Positions 1-10,300 of a stretch of 64,000 bases of DNA are shown here, piece after piece (the first letter of the stretch is position 1; each line of letters begins with the position of its first letter). This DNA comes from JAGDZR01 sp049115695 (GTDB lineage: Bacteria; Bacteroidota; Bacteroidia; Cytophagales; Cyclobacteriaceae), in assembly GCA_049115695.1 (NCBI GenBank), contig JAGDZR010000012.1:372001-436000 (forward strand). Reading direction: 5' to 3'. The notes beneath the pieces were generated by a model. That model was not told the origin of the DNA and did no database searches. It saw nothing but the letters and a program-made list of their open reading frames with translations. The position numbers were made by a program, and so were the translations under genes.

Positions 1-2465
1 ATTAAAATCTTTTCTTCATTGTTGATCGGATTCTTCCATGGAGTAGGGGGTAACAAGTCGATGGCGTCCACCAATTTTTGTTGCTGATCCCCATAGTTAG
101 TCATTAGCTTGTTTATCGTGTAGATACTATTAATTGCACTTAGGGCTGGAGCGGCAAGCATCTTTTTCGCATCTAATTGATAGACTGCCGGTTGATCCTT
201 CATGCTATCAATCATTCGAGTCGATAGTTTCAGTGTTTGATACAACAGCAACCAGCGAGAGATTATATTGAGTGTAGATTCAACAAAAGCCAATTTCTTT
301 TTGTCTAGAAAGGAAGCTTCCCATTTTACACTTTTTTCACCAGGTTGTGACATAATCATTTCCATGATGGCGTTGATTATCTCCTGATCCACTCCAAACA
401 AAGTTGCTATTTGGCTGCAGATCGCATCACTTTTTGTACTTGGATCGGCACTGGTCAGCGTGGTAATCAGATTGGATTGCCATTCGGGGACTTGTGAAGC
501 ATCATAAGGCGTGTTAACATAAATTGTAGAGTGATTGTTGACTATATAGTCTAGATCATAAACACTTGCTCCAGTCTTATCAAGAGCCTCTGCCAAAGTG
601 ATTAAATCACTGATTTCTTCAAGTGTCGGATTTGTTAGTTTGCTTGGATTGATAAGTTTCACCAACACCACATAGGATTGCATTGGCAATTGCAATGAAT
701 TAAGGATTAGAACATGCCGATATAATGAAGATATCGTATCCACATCGAGAGAAACTTGGTTTTTTCCGAATAACAAATTTCCCAGTGAATTCGCATCCTG
801 TAATCCAATTCCCAAACCTGGAAGAATTCTGCTGATGGCACTTACATTGTCATTGGTACTTGCATTAGACGTCCAGGGCAATGGTGAAGTTTCGTAGGTT
901 GGATTCAGCTTGTTATCCTTTGGATGATAGATTCCAAATTGAGCAACGAGAGCCGGAGAGTTAAAAAGTAGATCAAACGCAGAATTGGTGCCATATGTTT
1001 TAATCGGCCCGAGTAGTGTAGCTGCGTTTTCTAGACTGGTTGAGAGGGATGTAGCCAGTCCATTGAGTTGAGACAAGATTTCCAGGTTGGCGTTATTAAT
1101 AACTGGTGCCTTATAGCCACCCTGCGCACTCCTTAACACCCAATCTAACGTTGAAATGGTTATACCACTGGTTAAGGACAATCGAAATATTCTGTTGATT
1201 TGATCGAGCGCATTCAGCGGAATTGGATTAGGTGTTATCGTCCCGTTTTCAGTGTTCAGGTATTTGCTATTGGGAATCCCTTGATTAATGAAAAAATTGA
1301 CCTGCAATCCGGCTTTCTGTTCTTCAATACTTAGATCCTGATTCAATAGATCGAGCAGGTCTTCAAAGTTTATTTGCAATCGATTAGTAAACACATCTGG
1401 GACGGACAATTTGGTGCTTGCTGTAACATTGTAAAATTTCTTAATGGCATCTTCAGTGGCATTAGCAGTCGTCACAATTGATTGCTGCTCTGGTGACAAT
1501 CCAAGGTCTACTGCTGCGGCAATGTTAGGATCTACTTGCCAGGCTGAAAATACCGCTGAGAGGTTAGTATCAGTGTTGCCAATCAGGCCCTTTATTTGAG
1601 CCAATGGAACATTAAAAGGTAACAGGCTTGGATAGTCAATGTCATTGGCCATTTGTTGTAAAACATAATCCTGCTGTTGTTCTTTAGTTGCTGGGGAGGG
1701 AGGTACCCCTGGAACGTTTTGGATCAAATAATTAAGCAGAACTTCATTTACGATTTGAATCGTAGGAACTAGGCTATTGGTATTGGAGCAGGTAAGTGGA
1801 ATATTGGCAATATCAGGCCTCCTTGTACTAAATAAGAACTCCTTTGATATGTTATTGGGCTTGACCACATAATCCTCAATTATCCTAAGTAAATCAACCA
1901 AGTAAGCGGCAGGGCCAAAAATCGAATTACACTCTTCGCATTCACAATAGTCTATTGAACCAAACAAGTCTGAGTAACTAGGAAGATTTTCGAATGCCTC
2001 ACTTACTTCAGGGTTGAGGACTCCATAAGATGAATTGCGAAAAACAGGGGATGCAACTGTCCCTCGGACAGAGGCCCACAAATGCATAGAATTAGTTCGG
2101 GCCGTATTAGCATTTTTATGCAACCCAAGTGCTTCTTTTTTGGTGAGGCCGAGCTTATCAGCATATTGTTTCACGAAAAGGCTAGGGGGTGTTTTTGCTA
2201 TGTGATTGGCTGAAACGAATCCACTTTCTTTCAATTTCTTAGCCAACTCCGCATCAGGATGCACTTTTAACAAACGATGATAAGTTTTTAAGTGGTCGAT
2301 CACCTCTGTGGCTGCTTCATGACTTGAGCCATTGGATTTGATTTCGGTTAGGAGAGAATTAACCGCTTTATGATCATGAAATTGGAAATTTGAAACCTCA
2401 AAGTCTGGATTGTTTTTATAAAAATTTATAAGGGCCTTGTCATCAATCGGAGTTCTAGTTTGCAT
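1..2465 (-). CDS. tcA: Tc toxin subunit A (TcA), N-terminal part; cut by the left window edge
   Basis: TcA forms the large pentameric bell and translocation channel of Tc (toxin complex) toxins, which takes up the TcB-TcC cocoon and injects the TcC C-terminal enzyme into target cells. Translation from the ATG at 2465 gives 821 codons without a stop to the window edge. It begins MQTRTPIDDKAL and carries the VRP1-like TcA signature: CECEECNSIFGPAAYLVDLL near residue 180, then RRPDIANIPLTCSNTNSLVP and IVNEVLLNYLI. The rest is alpha-helical sequence with TcA-like repeats (for example STLDWVLRSA). There is no signal peptide, as usual for Tc proteins. It starts 50 nt after the TcBC stop on the same strand, so the two are probably co-transcribed. 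The family call rests on motifs read by eye. The pore-forming and receptor-binding parts would lie outside the window. Confidence 0.88.
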   Translation of the reverse strand, partial: MQTRTPIDDKALINFYKNNPDFEVSNFQFHDHKAVNSLLTEIKSNGSSHEAATEVIDHLKTYHRLLKVHPDAELAKKLKESGFVSANHIAKTPPSLFVKQYADKLGLTKKEALGLHKNANTARTNSMHLWASVRGTVASPVFRNSSYGVLNPEVSEAFENLPSYSDLFGSIDYCECEECNSIFGPAAYLVDLLRIIEDYVVKPNNISKEFLFSTRRPDIANIPLTCSNTNSLVPTIQIVNEVLLNYLIQNVPGVPPSPATKEQQQDYVLQQMANDIDYPSLLPFNVPLAQIKGLIGNTDTNLSAVFSAWQVDPNIAAAVDLGLSPEQQSIVTTANATEDAIKKFYNVTASTKLSVPDVFTNRLQINFEDLLDLLNQDLSIEEQKAGLQVNFFINQGIPNSKYLNTENGTITPNPIPLNALDQINRIFRLSLTSGITISTLDWVLRSAQGGYKAPVINNANLEILSQLNGLATSLSTSLENAATLLGPIKTYGTNSAFDLLFNSPALVAQFGIYHPKDNKLNPTYETSPLPWTSNASTNDNVSAISRILPGLGIGLQDANSLGNLLFGKNQVSLDVDTISSLYRHVLILNSLQLPMQSYVVLVKLINPSKLTNPTLEEISDLITLAEALDKTGASVYDLDYIVNNHSTIYVNTPYDASQVPEWQSNLITTLTSADPSTKSDAICSQIATLFGVDQEIINAIMEMIMSQPGEKSVKWEASFLDKKKLAFVESTLNIISRWLLLYQTLKLSTRMIDSMKDQPAVYQLDAKKMLAAPALSAINSIYTINKLMTNYGDQQQKLVDAIDLLPPTPWKNPINNEEKIL

Positions 2466-2515
2466 ATTCTCTTGAGTTTTGGTCGTTTAATTCGATTTGA
2501 GTTTTGTCTTTCATA

Positions 2516-5500
2516 TTATCTAAAAGGGTCAAAATAGACCGCTTTTTTCGTCGCTTTGGTATATCTGTCAATTTCATCCTGAAACCTCGTTTGCAAGTCT
2601 GTATCGATTTGCATCATGCTCGAACTTGCCCTTTCAGCGGAAATTGCTTGCCTGGATGGAGCCGGCTCCACATTGTAAAAATTGGAGTGATTAGCGGCAG
2701 ACATTTGATGAATTAATTCATGTTGACCAAATACTGATTTGTTTTTGCTCCCTCTACTAAACAGCCACAAATTGGCTGGGTTTAAAGCTTGACTTGGAGC
2801 CAGACTTTTGTATTCGGCGTGATGAATTTCTGGGGGTTTTCCTAGTTGCATATAATTGAATTCTATACCGTACTGTTCTTTTATCAGGCCTGTAAAATGC
2901 CCCCGAGCCATCTTGTACAGTTTAAGTGCGTCATAATTACCTGGATTACGAATTTTGCCTAGTGAGTCTGTCCATAGATCCGCTAGAACAGGATTATGCG
3001 CAAAATTTAGAATTTTGTATTTGTCAAACTCACCCACAAATTGCTTGTAAACTGGAGAACTATAGACACTGAGTCCTGCGGTGACTTCTACTTCCATTTT
3101 TTGCGCAATAGACTGCATGGTGGCTATTTCCGTAGTGGTTAGGTATCTAAAAGCCGTATCCATTTGTGTTGCCATTTGGGCCACAGCCTTTTTTCCATAA
3201 AATGCTTCCAATTGGGCACGGGTGTCACCAGTTGGGTCAATGTAGGAGGTGGGGTCATTTGTTACATATGTGTACAAATTCAAACCATGATGTGGCCCGG
3301 ATGGATCAGCACTTATCCATCTGCCCAACCAAGGTGAATAATAGCGGTCACCGTAATAATATAGTCCAGTACTATCGTCCCGTTCCTTACCCGTGTAACG
3401 GTAATTCTTAAGACCTACAACATTCTCATCTTCCCCAGCAATGATTGCTGTGCCGCCGTAAGGAAAATATTCCTCATAACTGATAAGATTGGCTTTTAGA
3501 TCATATTCGAGGGAAATAGATCTCTGGTCATTTGTTAGCTGAAAACGAATTTCTCGGTTACTTCCTGTTGGTGAATCTCCTTTGATCCAAGAGTGGACAA
3601 TAGCCCTACATTCGAACCCATCTTTTACCCGGACAGTATTCATATGTAGGATTTCGGTTCCGTCTACGTCGTAGAGTTTTTTTTGTTCAAAAGCTCCGAA
3701 ATAGACTTTTTCTTCTAACTGCGTGCCTTTCGAGGTTGTGATCTCCGTTGTTGTTCTAGTACGACGCTTATTCAGATCATATATATAGTAGTCACATTCA
3801 CTGTTTTCCCCCTGACGCTTTATTGATTCAGTGCTAAGGAGATTTTCACAATAATCATACGAAAGCCCAACTTTACCATTGATTTCAATCTCAGACATAT
3901 TACCAGAGGCATCATATTTAAGTCCTGAAAGATGATTTGAATTGGGGTTTACAGGAGTGCTCATACTCCATTTTATTGTTGATACATGTTCCTTATTTAT
4001 CAGGTTGCCTGAATCATCATAGCTGTAAATCTCTTGGTATGAGTCTGGCTCTTTCGTCTGATTGTCCGAGGGGAGTTGGTTGAATTTGCATTGTTTGAAG
4101 TCACCATCCTTGGTATTATTCTTATAGGTATCTTCAGTGATATCTGGATGTTGATTTCCGTTCGACTTGGTTAATCGATAAAGTGCATCGTATGAGTAGT
4201 CAAAAAGAGGATCAATTTTGTTGTCTTTTGGAAAGACTATTTCAGATGTGTAATTCCGCACTCGCGTAACATTTCCGACTGGATCGTAGGCATACAATTG
4301 GTTTTGAACTGTTCCTTGAGAATTTAAGTCTTTGGTGCTGATCAGCTTTTCCAAACGAAGTGTAGCCGGTTCATACTGGTAAACTGTAGTGATGTCATTT
4401 CCATACTGTATGCTGGTTCTCTGTAGCTTAGCATCATATTCAATTTGGTTAATGATTTTCTGTTCTTTGCTTTCATCAAAGCAAATGCCGACTTGATTTA
4501 ATAGGCCGAGTTGATTGTAGCCATTTTGGGTGATAGAACCGTCATGGGTTTTTTCAGAGATGAGTAGACGTAGTGCATTGAACGAATATTGGTTGGCATA
4601 AATCTCACTATCAAGTTTAGGTTTAGGGCCTGAATTCCACAGTTTCGGCGTGGGAGGAAGGAGGCAATTCCATGAAATAGGAGACATGTAGTCTTTTACT
4701 AGTTGACGTGAATTTTCGAGTACATCATTTTGTAAGCCATATTGACTATTAATCAGGACACCTGATAGGTCATAAGTTTTCCACACATTGCCCCGCAAAT
4801 TGTTTACTGTCGGGGCGGACTTAGACTCACCATACACTTGTACTTCCGCCACATTGAAATCGGCAAATGAAGGAATAGGAACATCTTGCTTGATCTCCTT
4901 CATTTGCAGAGCAACACGTCTCTGCAGGCGATCATAAGAAATAAACTGACAATAATTTCTTGGGCTAAGCGACCATAGCTGTTTACCGAAAATGTTGAAC
5001 AAATGCTTTTCCAATCCCGCATCTACGCTGTTTATGATGGTGGGTTCTTTTTGACCCATCGCATATGAATACTTGAAGTTAAAGTACTCGCTTCCCTTGC
5101 TTTGATTGTCGTAGTAGAGGCGGGGATCAGTTTTGATAATAGGGCGACCCTGAATATCATAAGCATGATAAGCTACCAGACAATTTTGTTTTAGTAGGTC
5201 CAATACTTTTAAACTGAATTGTTGGTAAGGATTATCCAGTTGCAGCTTAAACCCTTTCGCGTAGGGTTGGAATTTGTCCGTCACCCAGGCTTTACTTTTA
5301 GTATTGTTATACGCTATTAAATAGCCCTTTTTGATGAGCTCCTCGAAAAGTTGCCTAGAAGTAATATTTCCTGTGACAATGCCTGAAAAGAAACCTTGAT
5401 CTACACTTCCGAGGTTATTTTGTATGGTTCTTATTTTGTTGCCAATGTTGTCTAGAATGAATATTGTAGGCGTATTGTAGAATTTGGATGCCTTATCTAA

Positions 5501-8500
5501 CGCATCCTTTTCATCAATTTGAGCCTGAGTTGGTTTATCTATCTTGGGGAAGTTCTTCATGAAATTGATGAAGTACACTGAGTCAATCACTGTGTCGTTT
5601 TCATCGAAGTGTTTTTGCTCCCAAGGAGAAAATTCTATTCTTGAAAAGAATCCTTTTGGTGTATCAATTCGGATAACTCTGAGGAGAGGGTCATAGTGTG
5701 TGATTTTCGGAGGAGGAACGAGTTTTAAGTCAGTAATTTCTTCCTGCCTTTCAAAACTAGGAGTGTTACTGAAATACTGTAAGTATTGTTCGCATGGTTT
5801 GCCTTTGTTGTTATAGACCGTTCTTCCAGACACCAAGTAGCGTTCGGTTGTAAACGTTTCAATGGGTTTTCTCTTTTTTCCAGGATTTAATTTCCCATTT
5901 TCATCGCGAACGTATGCCAACCCCGGATCTGCTTTGGTTTTTTGCTCAAGTATTCTACCAAATCCATCGGAGTAGTTTATCACTGTTTTGCAAGCAAACT
6001 TTGTTTTCTTATCTAACCTGAGGTAATAGTCATCTCTTTTCAGTTCGATGGAAAATGCCGGTTGCTTTTGGTGGACCCATGCCAATTGATCATAATAATA
6101 AAAGCTAGAAGCTCCTTGAAGGTACTTCTCAGAATCGGTCAAAACTTTTTTAAAGGTCACATCGTTGTGCTGAATGTATTCTTTTGGCTTACCCTTGTAG
6201 GGATACAACAACATGCCTCCTGTGGGTTTACCATTTTCAGTTCCAAACAAGCTTGTAGCAATGACCCTTCCTAGAGGGTCGAAAATGGCTTGAGATACCC
6301 TACCATTCACATCGATCAGCTGAAATGGCTCAAGTGTGAAATAGTCAATTTCAGCGGTTTCAATATTCTTAATACGGTTCGATTCATCGATATACTGAGT
6401 CACTTTCACGACAGAAAAATTATAGGGCTGGTTGTATGCTACTGCCGACTTAGCATATAGGCTAGACATGGGAGATACAAATGAATTCTCAAGTATACTA
6501 GGTAAGTAAAATGAGTTCGGTTTACTTGAGTCAAAATAGTACTGGACTAGTCCTTTGTTCCACCAATAGCCGCTCTGCTTATCAAAGAAGTAGCCACCAT
6601 TATCATGAATAACATCATCGCTAAGCAGAGAACCGAATGCTTTAGAAATGAAATCTTTATTAAATACCGCCGTTTCCTTATGATGCTCCAATGCTCGTGA
6701 GGCAATTTGCCCTAATGCTAGACACTTTTTCTGAGACTCATCCCAGTAATAACTTCGTTCCCAAGTCAATTGTCGGGCTTGTACTTTTCCAGGCTCTGAT
6801 GTGGCTTGATAGGGGATAGGATCGTCAAGCGCGGACTTGATAGTTTCCATTTCAGAGGAGGAGCAATAGTTCTTCCCGTTTATATCAAAACTCAGGACTT
6901 CAAATGATTGTGCTTGGTAGGGGATTCCTCGGTATCTATATTCTTCCTTGTCTGATGTGTTGATGTAGTCCAAGCATTGAGCGACGATTTTTAATTCTTT
7001 TTGCTCTGCAAAAGGGGTGTTAATTTCACTTCGTCTGGGTAAGTATACGGTACATGATTTTTTCGGCTTACCACAAAGCTTGTCAATCTCAAGAACAAAC
7101 TCCTGTTGAACCCTCGGATCCGTTTTATTGCGCTCGTAGTGATAGCGGATGCTTTCGCTTTTGTTGACCAGGAATACAGCGTATCGTTCCCCATTAGCAG
7201 GTTGGATCAGGTTGACATTATAATTTGATTGATGAACTGTGTACGGAGTGAATTCTTTTACAGAGTCGTCAAGCGCATAAACCTCTTTGCGAATTACTTT
7301 GGCATGTAGCGAATTATACGCTTGTAGCCTTGTTTGATTTGATCCTGAGATAATTTTTGAGGAGAACGAGCTTCTGGGGAATTTGTAAGCTGACTTGTCG
7401 GCCTTATAAAACTCAGCTTGATACTTTTCCAGAAGCTTTTCATACTCCGAAAGCGGGGCTCCATTGAGATACCAAGTTTTGGTGTAAACAGGAGGGACGA
7501 ATAATTCCTTGTTTAACTCTTCTACTGGAAAGTCTGGATTTGAATAGCTCTCTTGATAAGATTCAAATGTTTCTGAATCCCAGGATTCGATATAACCAAA
7601 ACCTAGAAATTGTTTTTGATCAGGATCATAGTACCCATCATGGTATTTATATTTCGAAACGTAGCGTGATTTGGATATCAGGTCATACTGAATCAATTCT
7701 TCTACTACTTGAACGGGAAAAGGTAATTTGGTTACCCAAGGGTTGCCGGCCAACTTGTCCTCCAGTACAAATTTGGTGGAGGTGCAATATTTAAAATAAT
7801 AGGCCAGCCCCATCCCATTATCAATTTTGTTTAGAAGGTAAGGCTTTAATGATTGAACTGATCTGCCATCAGGTAATTTCTGTTTACCTCCTGAAAAACT
7901 GTAGTAGTAATGTTTAGGGGTTGGGGCAATTTTGGTAAATACAAGACATGCTGTGCCATTGCCCAGGATATCAGCAAAGGTGACTTGATCAAGTTCGTTG
8001 AATGTTTCGGGTAGGGATACGGTGATCGCATCGGAAAAGGAATTGCCTGACTGATTGATGAATATCTCGACCCGATCGGCATACAGGTAAGCGATATCGG
8101 TGGTTCCCGAGCCATCAATGTCGGCCAGAAACAGGCGGTTTGAGTCAAAGCTGTTGCCAAAAGCGGGAGCATTGCCAAAGGTTATTTTTTCACCAAATTG
8201 TCCATGCCCAAGACAAGGCCAGCATTCTACAGATCCGTTGGTGATTTTGACGCGATGTGAGAGGCCATCACCAAACATATTTGAGAAGGTTACCAGTTCT
8301 TTAGAGAAACCTTTTTTTACTATGGGGAAGTCATGATCATATCCGACTGTTCTTGCACTTGTGAACCCCTTTTTTCCTTCAGAGGGGAAATACTCAAGAC
8401 TATGGAGGTGGGGCAGAAGGGCATCACGTCGACCAGTTGCAGAGAGATCAACCATTTCCACATTGGGATCTGAAATAATAGTCGGATATGAATCAAATGG

Positions 8501-9934
8501 AACAAATTCGTCCCAATTTCTCTCAAATGTTTGCGTGTAAGAACCAGGAGCGTTCTGGGATTTTACAACAAGGTCTAATCTGCCGTTACCATCGAGATCT
8601 GTCAGACTTGATTTACCCCGTTGAATATTTTTGTTGATAGGAAATTCGAAATTCGAGATAGGATGGTTGTATTGACCATTTCCCAGAGGTTCAAGATAAA
8701 GACTCATGGTTTCATTGCTCACCAAAAAACCTGGTAAACCTTCACCGTAAAGATCAACGGGCAAGTATTGTTTGGTATTGAGATGACCAGGAATGTTGCC
8801 ATCTTCACCAATTGAGAGTAACTGGAATTCAGGAGCAATGGGGGCTTGAAAAGTCGAATAATCAAACTGGATAGGAGGGTAAGAAGCTGTAGACCCATCA
8901 CGAAATCCAGATAGAATAACTTTGGACAGCTTTGACAGTCCTTCTATTACAACTGGCTCATACTTAAGCTGATTTTCGTAAGTGAAAGAGAGTTCCTTCA
9001 CAACTGTTGAATCAACATTCTCTTCTGGGAAATTATGAGTTAATTGTATGCTATGACATAATCTATAAGTCCGTATTTCAAATCCACTTTTATAGGATGA
9101 AAAAGGATCACTTCTAGCTGTCCAACCCGAATCAGATTTTTTTGAGAGCTGATCATAGTTGAAGTTCAGTTCAAAGGCGAAAGCTGTTTTTCCTCGGTCA
9201 TCTACATAGTTTCCATATTGAATTTTTTGAATGTAGCGATTCGCATTTTTAGATCTATTCAATTCGAATGATTCTCTGGAAATATTGTCATCATTCTCAG
9301 CTGTATATGAATAGATGATTTGATTGCCTTTACTATCATTAGAGTGATCAACTAGCCACTTAAAGATTTGAGACGGATTAGACGGATTGGCGATTTTGGC
9401 GTTGATCCCAAAATAGCTGGTTACATTATCCGCTGTGATAACTTTCCAGAAGGAGAGCCCTTCATCGATATTTTGCCAATGTTCAATCTTAGAAAAGGCA
9501 TGCTCGAATCGTGGGATGTAATTGGTAACTTGACATTTCTTACCTTGATAAGTATCAGTGCGGGGGTTTGGAAATTCCGATGTGCTTTGTTTGACAACTA
9601 ATAACTCACCATTCAATAGATACTCGTCTATTCCGTCATATTTGGGTATTCCTTTGCTGGTATTTACGGTGATTTTGGATAATGACAAGGAGAAACCAAG
9701 GCCAAAAATTCCATTTCCGGATCCTGAGTTATAGTTAATGCTAAGGTTTGGTTCAAATCCACGGGCTTTGGTTATGGGTATTGGAATGGAATAAGACCCA
9801 CTTCCGTTAAACAAGTTGGTTTCGAATGAATCACCTATCCCACTAATCGATCCTCCACCTTTTGGAAATGATATCTCCTGAACAGATATTGGTTTACTTT
9901 CTGATGGTTCAGATGGCTTAGGGACTGATTTCAT
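2516..9934 (-). CDS. tcBC: Tc toxin TcB-TcC fusion with a variable, HNH-like C-terminal domain
   Basis: This single 2472-residue chain covers the TcB and TcC subunits, which together form the hollow cocoon enclosing a toxic C-terminal enzyme. The N-terminus (about 15-300) is an SpvB domain, with the phrase SISGIGDSFETNLFNGSGSY. The middle has FG-GAP/TcdB propeller motifs such as DLDGNGRLDLVV and DIDGSGTTDIAYL. TcC-like sequence begins near residue 1487 (TPTIFILDNIGNKIRTIQ), then YDIQGRPIIKTDPRLYYDNQ and YD/RHS repeats. The RHS core ends with RYTGKERDDSTGLYYYGDRY, SADPSG and NDPTSYIDPTGD near 2235. The 237-residue tail is unique: PEIHHAEY (His 2371-2372), NPANLWLF (Asn 2385 and 2388) and GQHELIHQ (His 2405 and 2409) resemble an HNH/treble-clef nuclease. 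Length matches TcB plus TcC. No immunity gene lies beside it, as expected for a Tc rather than a contact-dependent Rhs toxin. Nuclease activity is inference. Confidence 0.9.
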   Translation of the reverse strand: MKSVPKPSEPSESKPISVQEISFPKGGGSISGIGDSFETNLFNGSGSYSIPIPITKARGFEPNLSINYNSGSGNGIFGLGFSLSLSKITVNTSKGIPKYDGIDEYLLNGELLVVKQSTSEFPNPRTDTYQGKKCQVTNYIPRFEHAFSKIEHWQNIDEGLSFWKVITADNVTSYFGINAKIANPSNPSQIFKWLVDHSNDSKGNQIIYSYTAENDDNISRESFELNRSKNANRYIQKIQYGNYVDDRGKTAFAFELNFNYDQLSKKSDSGWTARSDPFSSYKSGFEIRTYRLCHSIQLTHNFPEENVDSTVVKELSFTYENQLKYEPVVIEGLSKLSKVILSGFRDGSTASYPPIQFDYSTFQAPIAPEFQLLSIGEDGNIPGHLNTKQYLPVDLYGEGLPGFLVSNETMSLYLEPLGNGQYNHPISNFEFPINKNIQRGKSSLTDLDGNGRLDLVVKSQNAPGSYTQTFERNWDEFVPFDSYPTIISDPNVEMVDLSATGRRDALLPHLHSLEYFPSEGKKGFTSARTVGYDHDFPIVKKGFSKELVTFSNMFGDGLSHRVKITNGSVECWPCLGHGQFGEKITFGNAPAFGNSFDSNRLFLADIDGSGTTDIAYLYADRVEIFINQSGNSFSDAITVSLPETFNELDQVTFADILGNGTACLVFTKIAPTPKHYYYSFSGGKQKLPDGRSVQSLKPYLLNKIDNGMGLAYYFKYCTSTKFVLEDKLAGNPWVTKLPFPVQVVEELIQYDLISKSRYVSKYKYHDGYYDPDQKQFLGFGYIESWDSETFESYQESYSNPDFPVEELNKELFVPPVYTKTWYLNGAPLSEYEKLLEKYQAEFYKADKSAYKFPRSSFSSKIISGSNQTRLQAYNSLHAKVIRKEVYALDDSVKEFTPYTVHQSNYNVNLIQPANGERYAVFLVNKSESIRYHYERNKTDPRVQQEFVLEIDKLCGKPKKSCTVYLPRRSEINTPFAEQKELKIVAQCLDYINTSDKEEYRYRGIPYQAQSFEVLSFDINGKNYCSSSEMETIKSALDDPIPYQATSEPGKVQARQLTWERSYYWDESQKKCLALGQIASRALEHHKETAVFNKDFISKAFGSLLSDDVIHDNGGYFFDKQSGYWWNKGLVQYYFDSSKPNSFYLPSILENSFVSPMSSLYAKSAVAYNQPYNFSVVKVTQYIDESNRIKNIETAEIDYFTLEPFQLIDVNGRVSQAIFDPLGRVIATSLFGTENGKPTGGMLLYPYKGKPKEYIQHNDVTFKKVLTDSEKYLQGASSFYYYDQLAWVHQKQPAFSIELKRDDYYLRLDKKTKFACKTVINYSDGFGRILEQKTKADPGLAYVRDENGKLNPGKKRKPIETFTTERYLVSGRTVYNNKGKPCEQYLQYFSNTPSFERQEEITDLKLVPPPKITHYDPLLRVIRIDTPKGFFSRIEFSPWEQKHFDENDTVIDSVYFINFMKNFPKIDKPTQAQIDEKDALDKASKFYNTPTIFILDNIGNKIRTIQNNLGSVDQGFFSGIVTGNITSRQLFEELIKKGYLIAYNNTKSKAWVTDKFQPYAKGFKLQLDNPYQQFSLKVLDLLKQNCLVAYHAYDIQGRPIIKTDPRLYYDNQSKGSEYFNFKYSYAMGQKEPTIINSVDAGLEKHLFNIFGKQLWSLSPRNYCQFISYDRLQRRVALQMKEIKQDVPIPSFADFNVAEVQVYGESKSAPTVNNLRGNVWKTYDLSGVLINSQYGLQNDVLENSRQLVKDYMSPISWNCLLPPTPKLWNSGPKPKLDSEIYANQYSFNALRLLISEKTHDGSITQNGYNQLGLLNQVGICFDESKEQKIINQIEYDAKLQRTSIQYGNDITTVYQYEPATLRLEKLISTKDLNSQGTVQNQLYAYDPVGNVTRVRNYTSEIVFPKDNKIDPLFDYSYDALYRLTKSNGNQHPDITEDTYKNNTKDGDFKQCKFNQLPSDNQTKEPDSYQEIYSYDDSGNLINKEHVSTIKWSMSTPVNPNSNHLSGLKYDASGNMSEIEINGKVGLSYDYCENLLSTESIKRQGENSECDYYIYDLNKRRTRTTTEITTSKGTQLEEKVYFGAFEQKKLYDVDGTEILHMNTVRVKDGFECRAIVHSWIKGDSPTGSNREIRFQLTNDQRSISLEYDLKANLISYEEYFPYGGTAIIAGEDENVVGLKNYRYTGKERDDSTGLYYYGDRYYSPWLGRWISADPSGPHHGLNLYTYVTNDPTSYIDPTGDTRAQLEAFYGKKAVAQMATQMDTAFRYLTTTEIATMQSIAQKMEVEVTAGLSVYSSPVYKQFVGEFDKYKILNFAHNPVLADLWTDSLGKIRNPGNYDALKLYKMARGHFTGLIKEQYGIEFNYMQLGKPPEIHHAEYKSLAPSQALNPANLWLFSRGSKNKSVFGQHELIHQMSAANHSNFYNVEPAPSRQAISAERASSSMMQIDTDLQTRFQDEIDRYTKATKKAVYFDPFR

Positions 9935-10300
9935 TAAATTTCATTATTATATTACATATAACTCATGAAAAAGCATTTTATCTCTTTCTATTTTATATTC
10001 ACTTGAAAAAGAATTGGACTTTCAGTTGAGTTTTTCACTCAATGTGCAGTGCTTATCAAAGCTATTCATTAAAACATTACAAGTCAATACCCACTTTATG
10101 GTAGTTAACGTGTGACATTATAAATAATCTAAGATTGAATTTGATCTTGAATCGATTTGTGTGGTTTCAGGATGAATGTCAGGTAGATTGATTCACCTCT
10201 TGATATTATAAAAGGAAGTCCAAATAGGCTACTTCGGGGATTCAGAGAAACTGAGTCGCTATGTTCAATTTATAATGTCAAACCATTGTGGTCAATACTT
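9935..10300. other. Intergenic region upstream of tcBC (366 bp)
   Basis: No convincing coding frame is visible. The stretch is AT-rich, contains the candidate tcBC promoter at 10057-10088, and has a weak 5-bp inverted repeat (AAGAT/ATCTT) around 10131-10150. It separates the Tc genes from the PqiA-like gene on the same strand and must also hold that gene's 3' end and any terminator, but I see no clear hairpin with a T-run. Confidence 0.5.
10057..10088 (-). promoter_or_regulatory. Candidate Bacteroidota-type promoter for tcBC
   Basis: On the minus strand, ATTG at 10088-10085 is followed after 20 bp by TAGCTTTG at 10064-10057. This fits the Bacteroidota consensus TTG-N17-23-TAnnTTTG. Transcription would begin near 10050, giving a leader of about 115 nt before the tcBC ATG at 9934. 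Such motifs occur by chance in AT-rich DNA, so this is a candidate only. Confidence 0.4.

Noticed and set aside
2516..9934. Reading the 2472-residue protein as a contact-dependent Rhs or type VI effector
   Set aside because: It has SpvB and TcdB-type domains before the RHS part, no PAAR or transport motif, no immunity gene next to it, and a TcA gene directly behind it.
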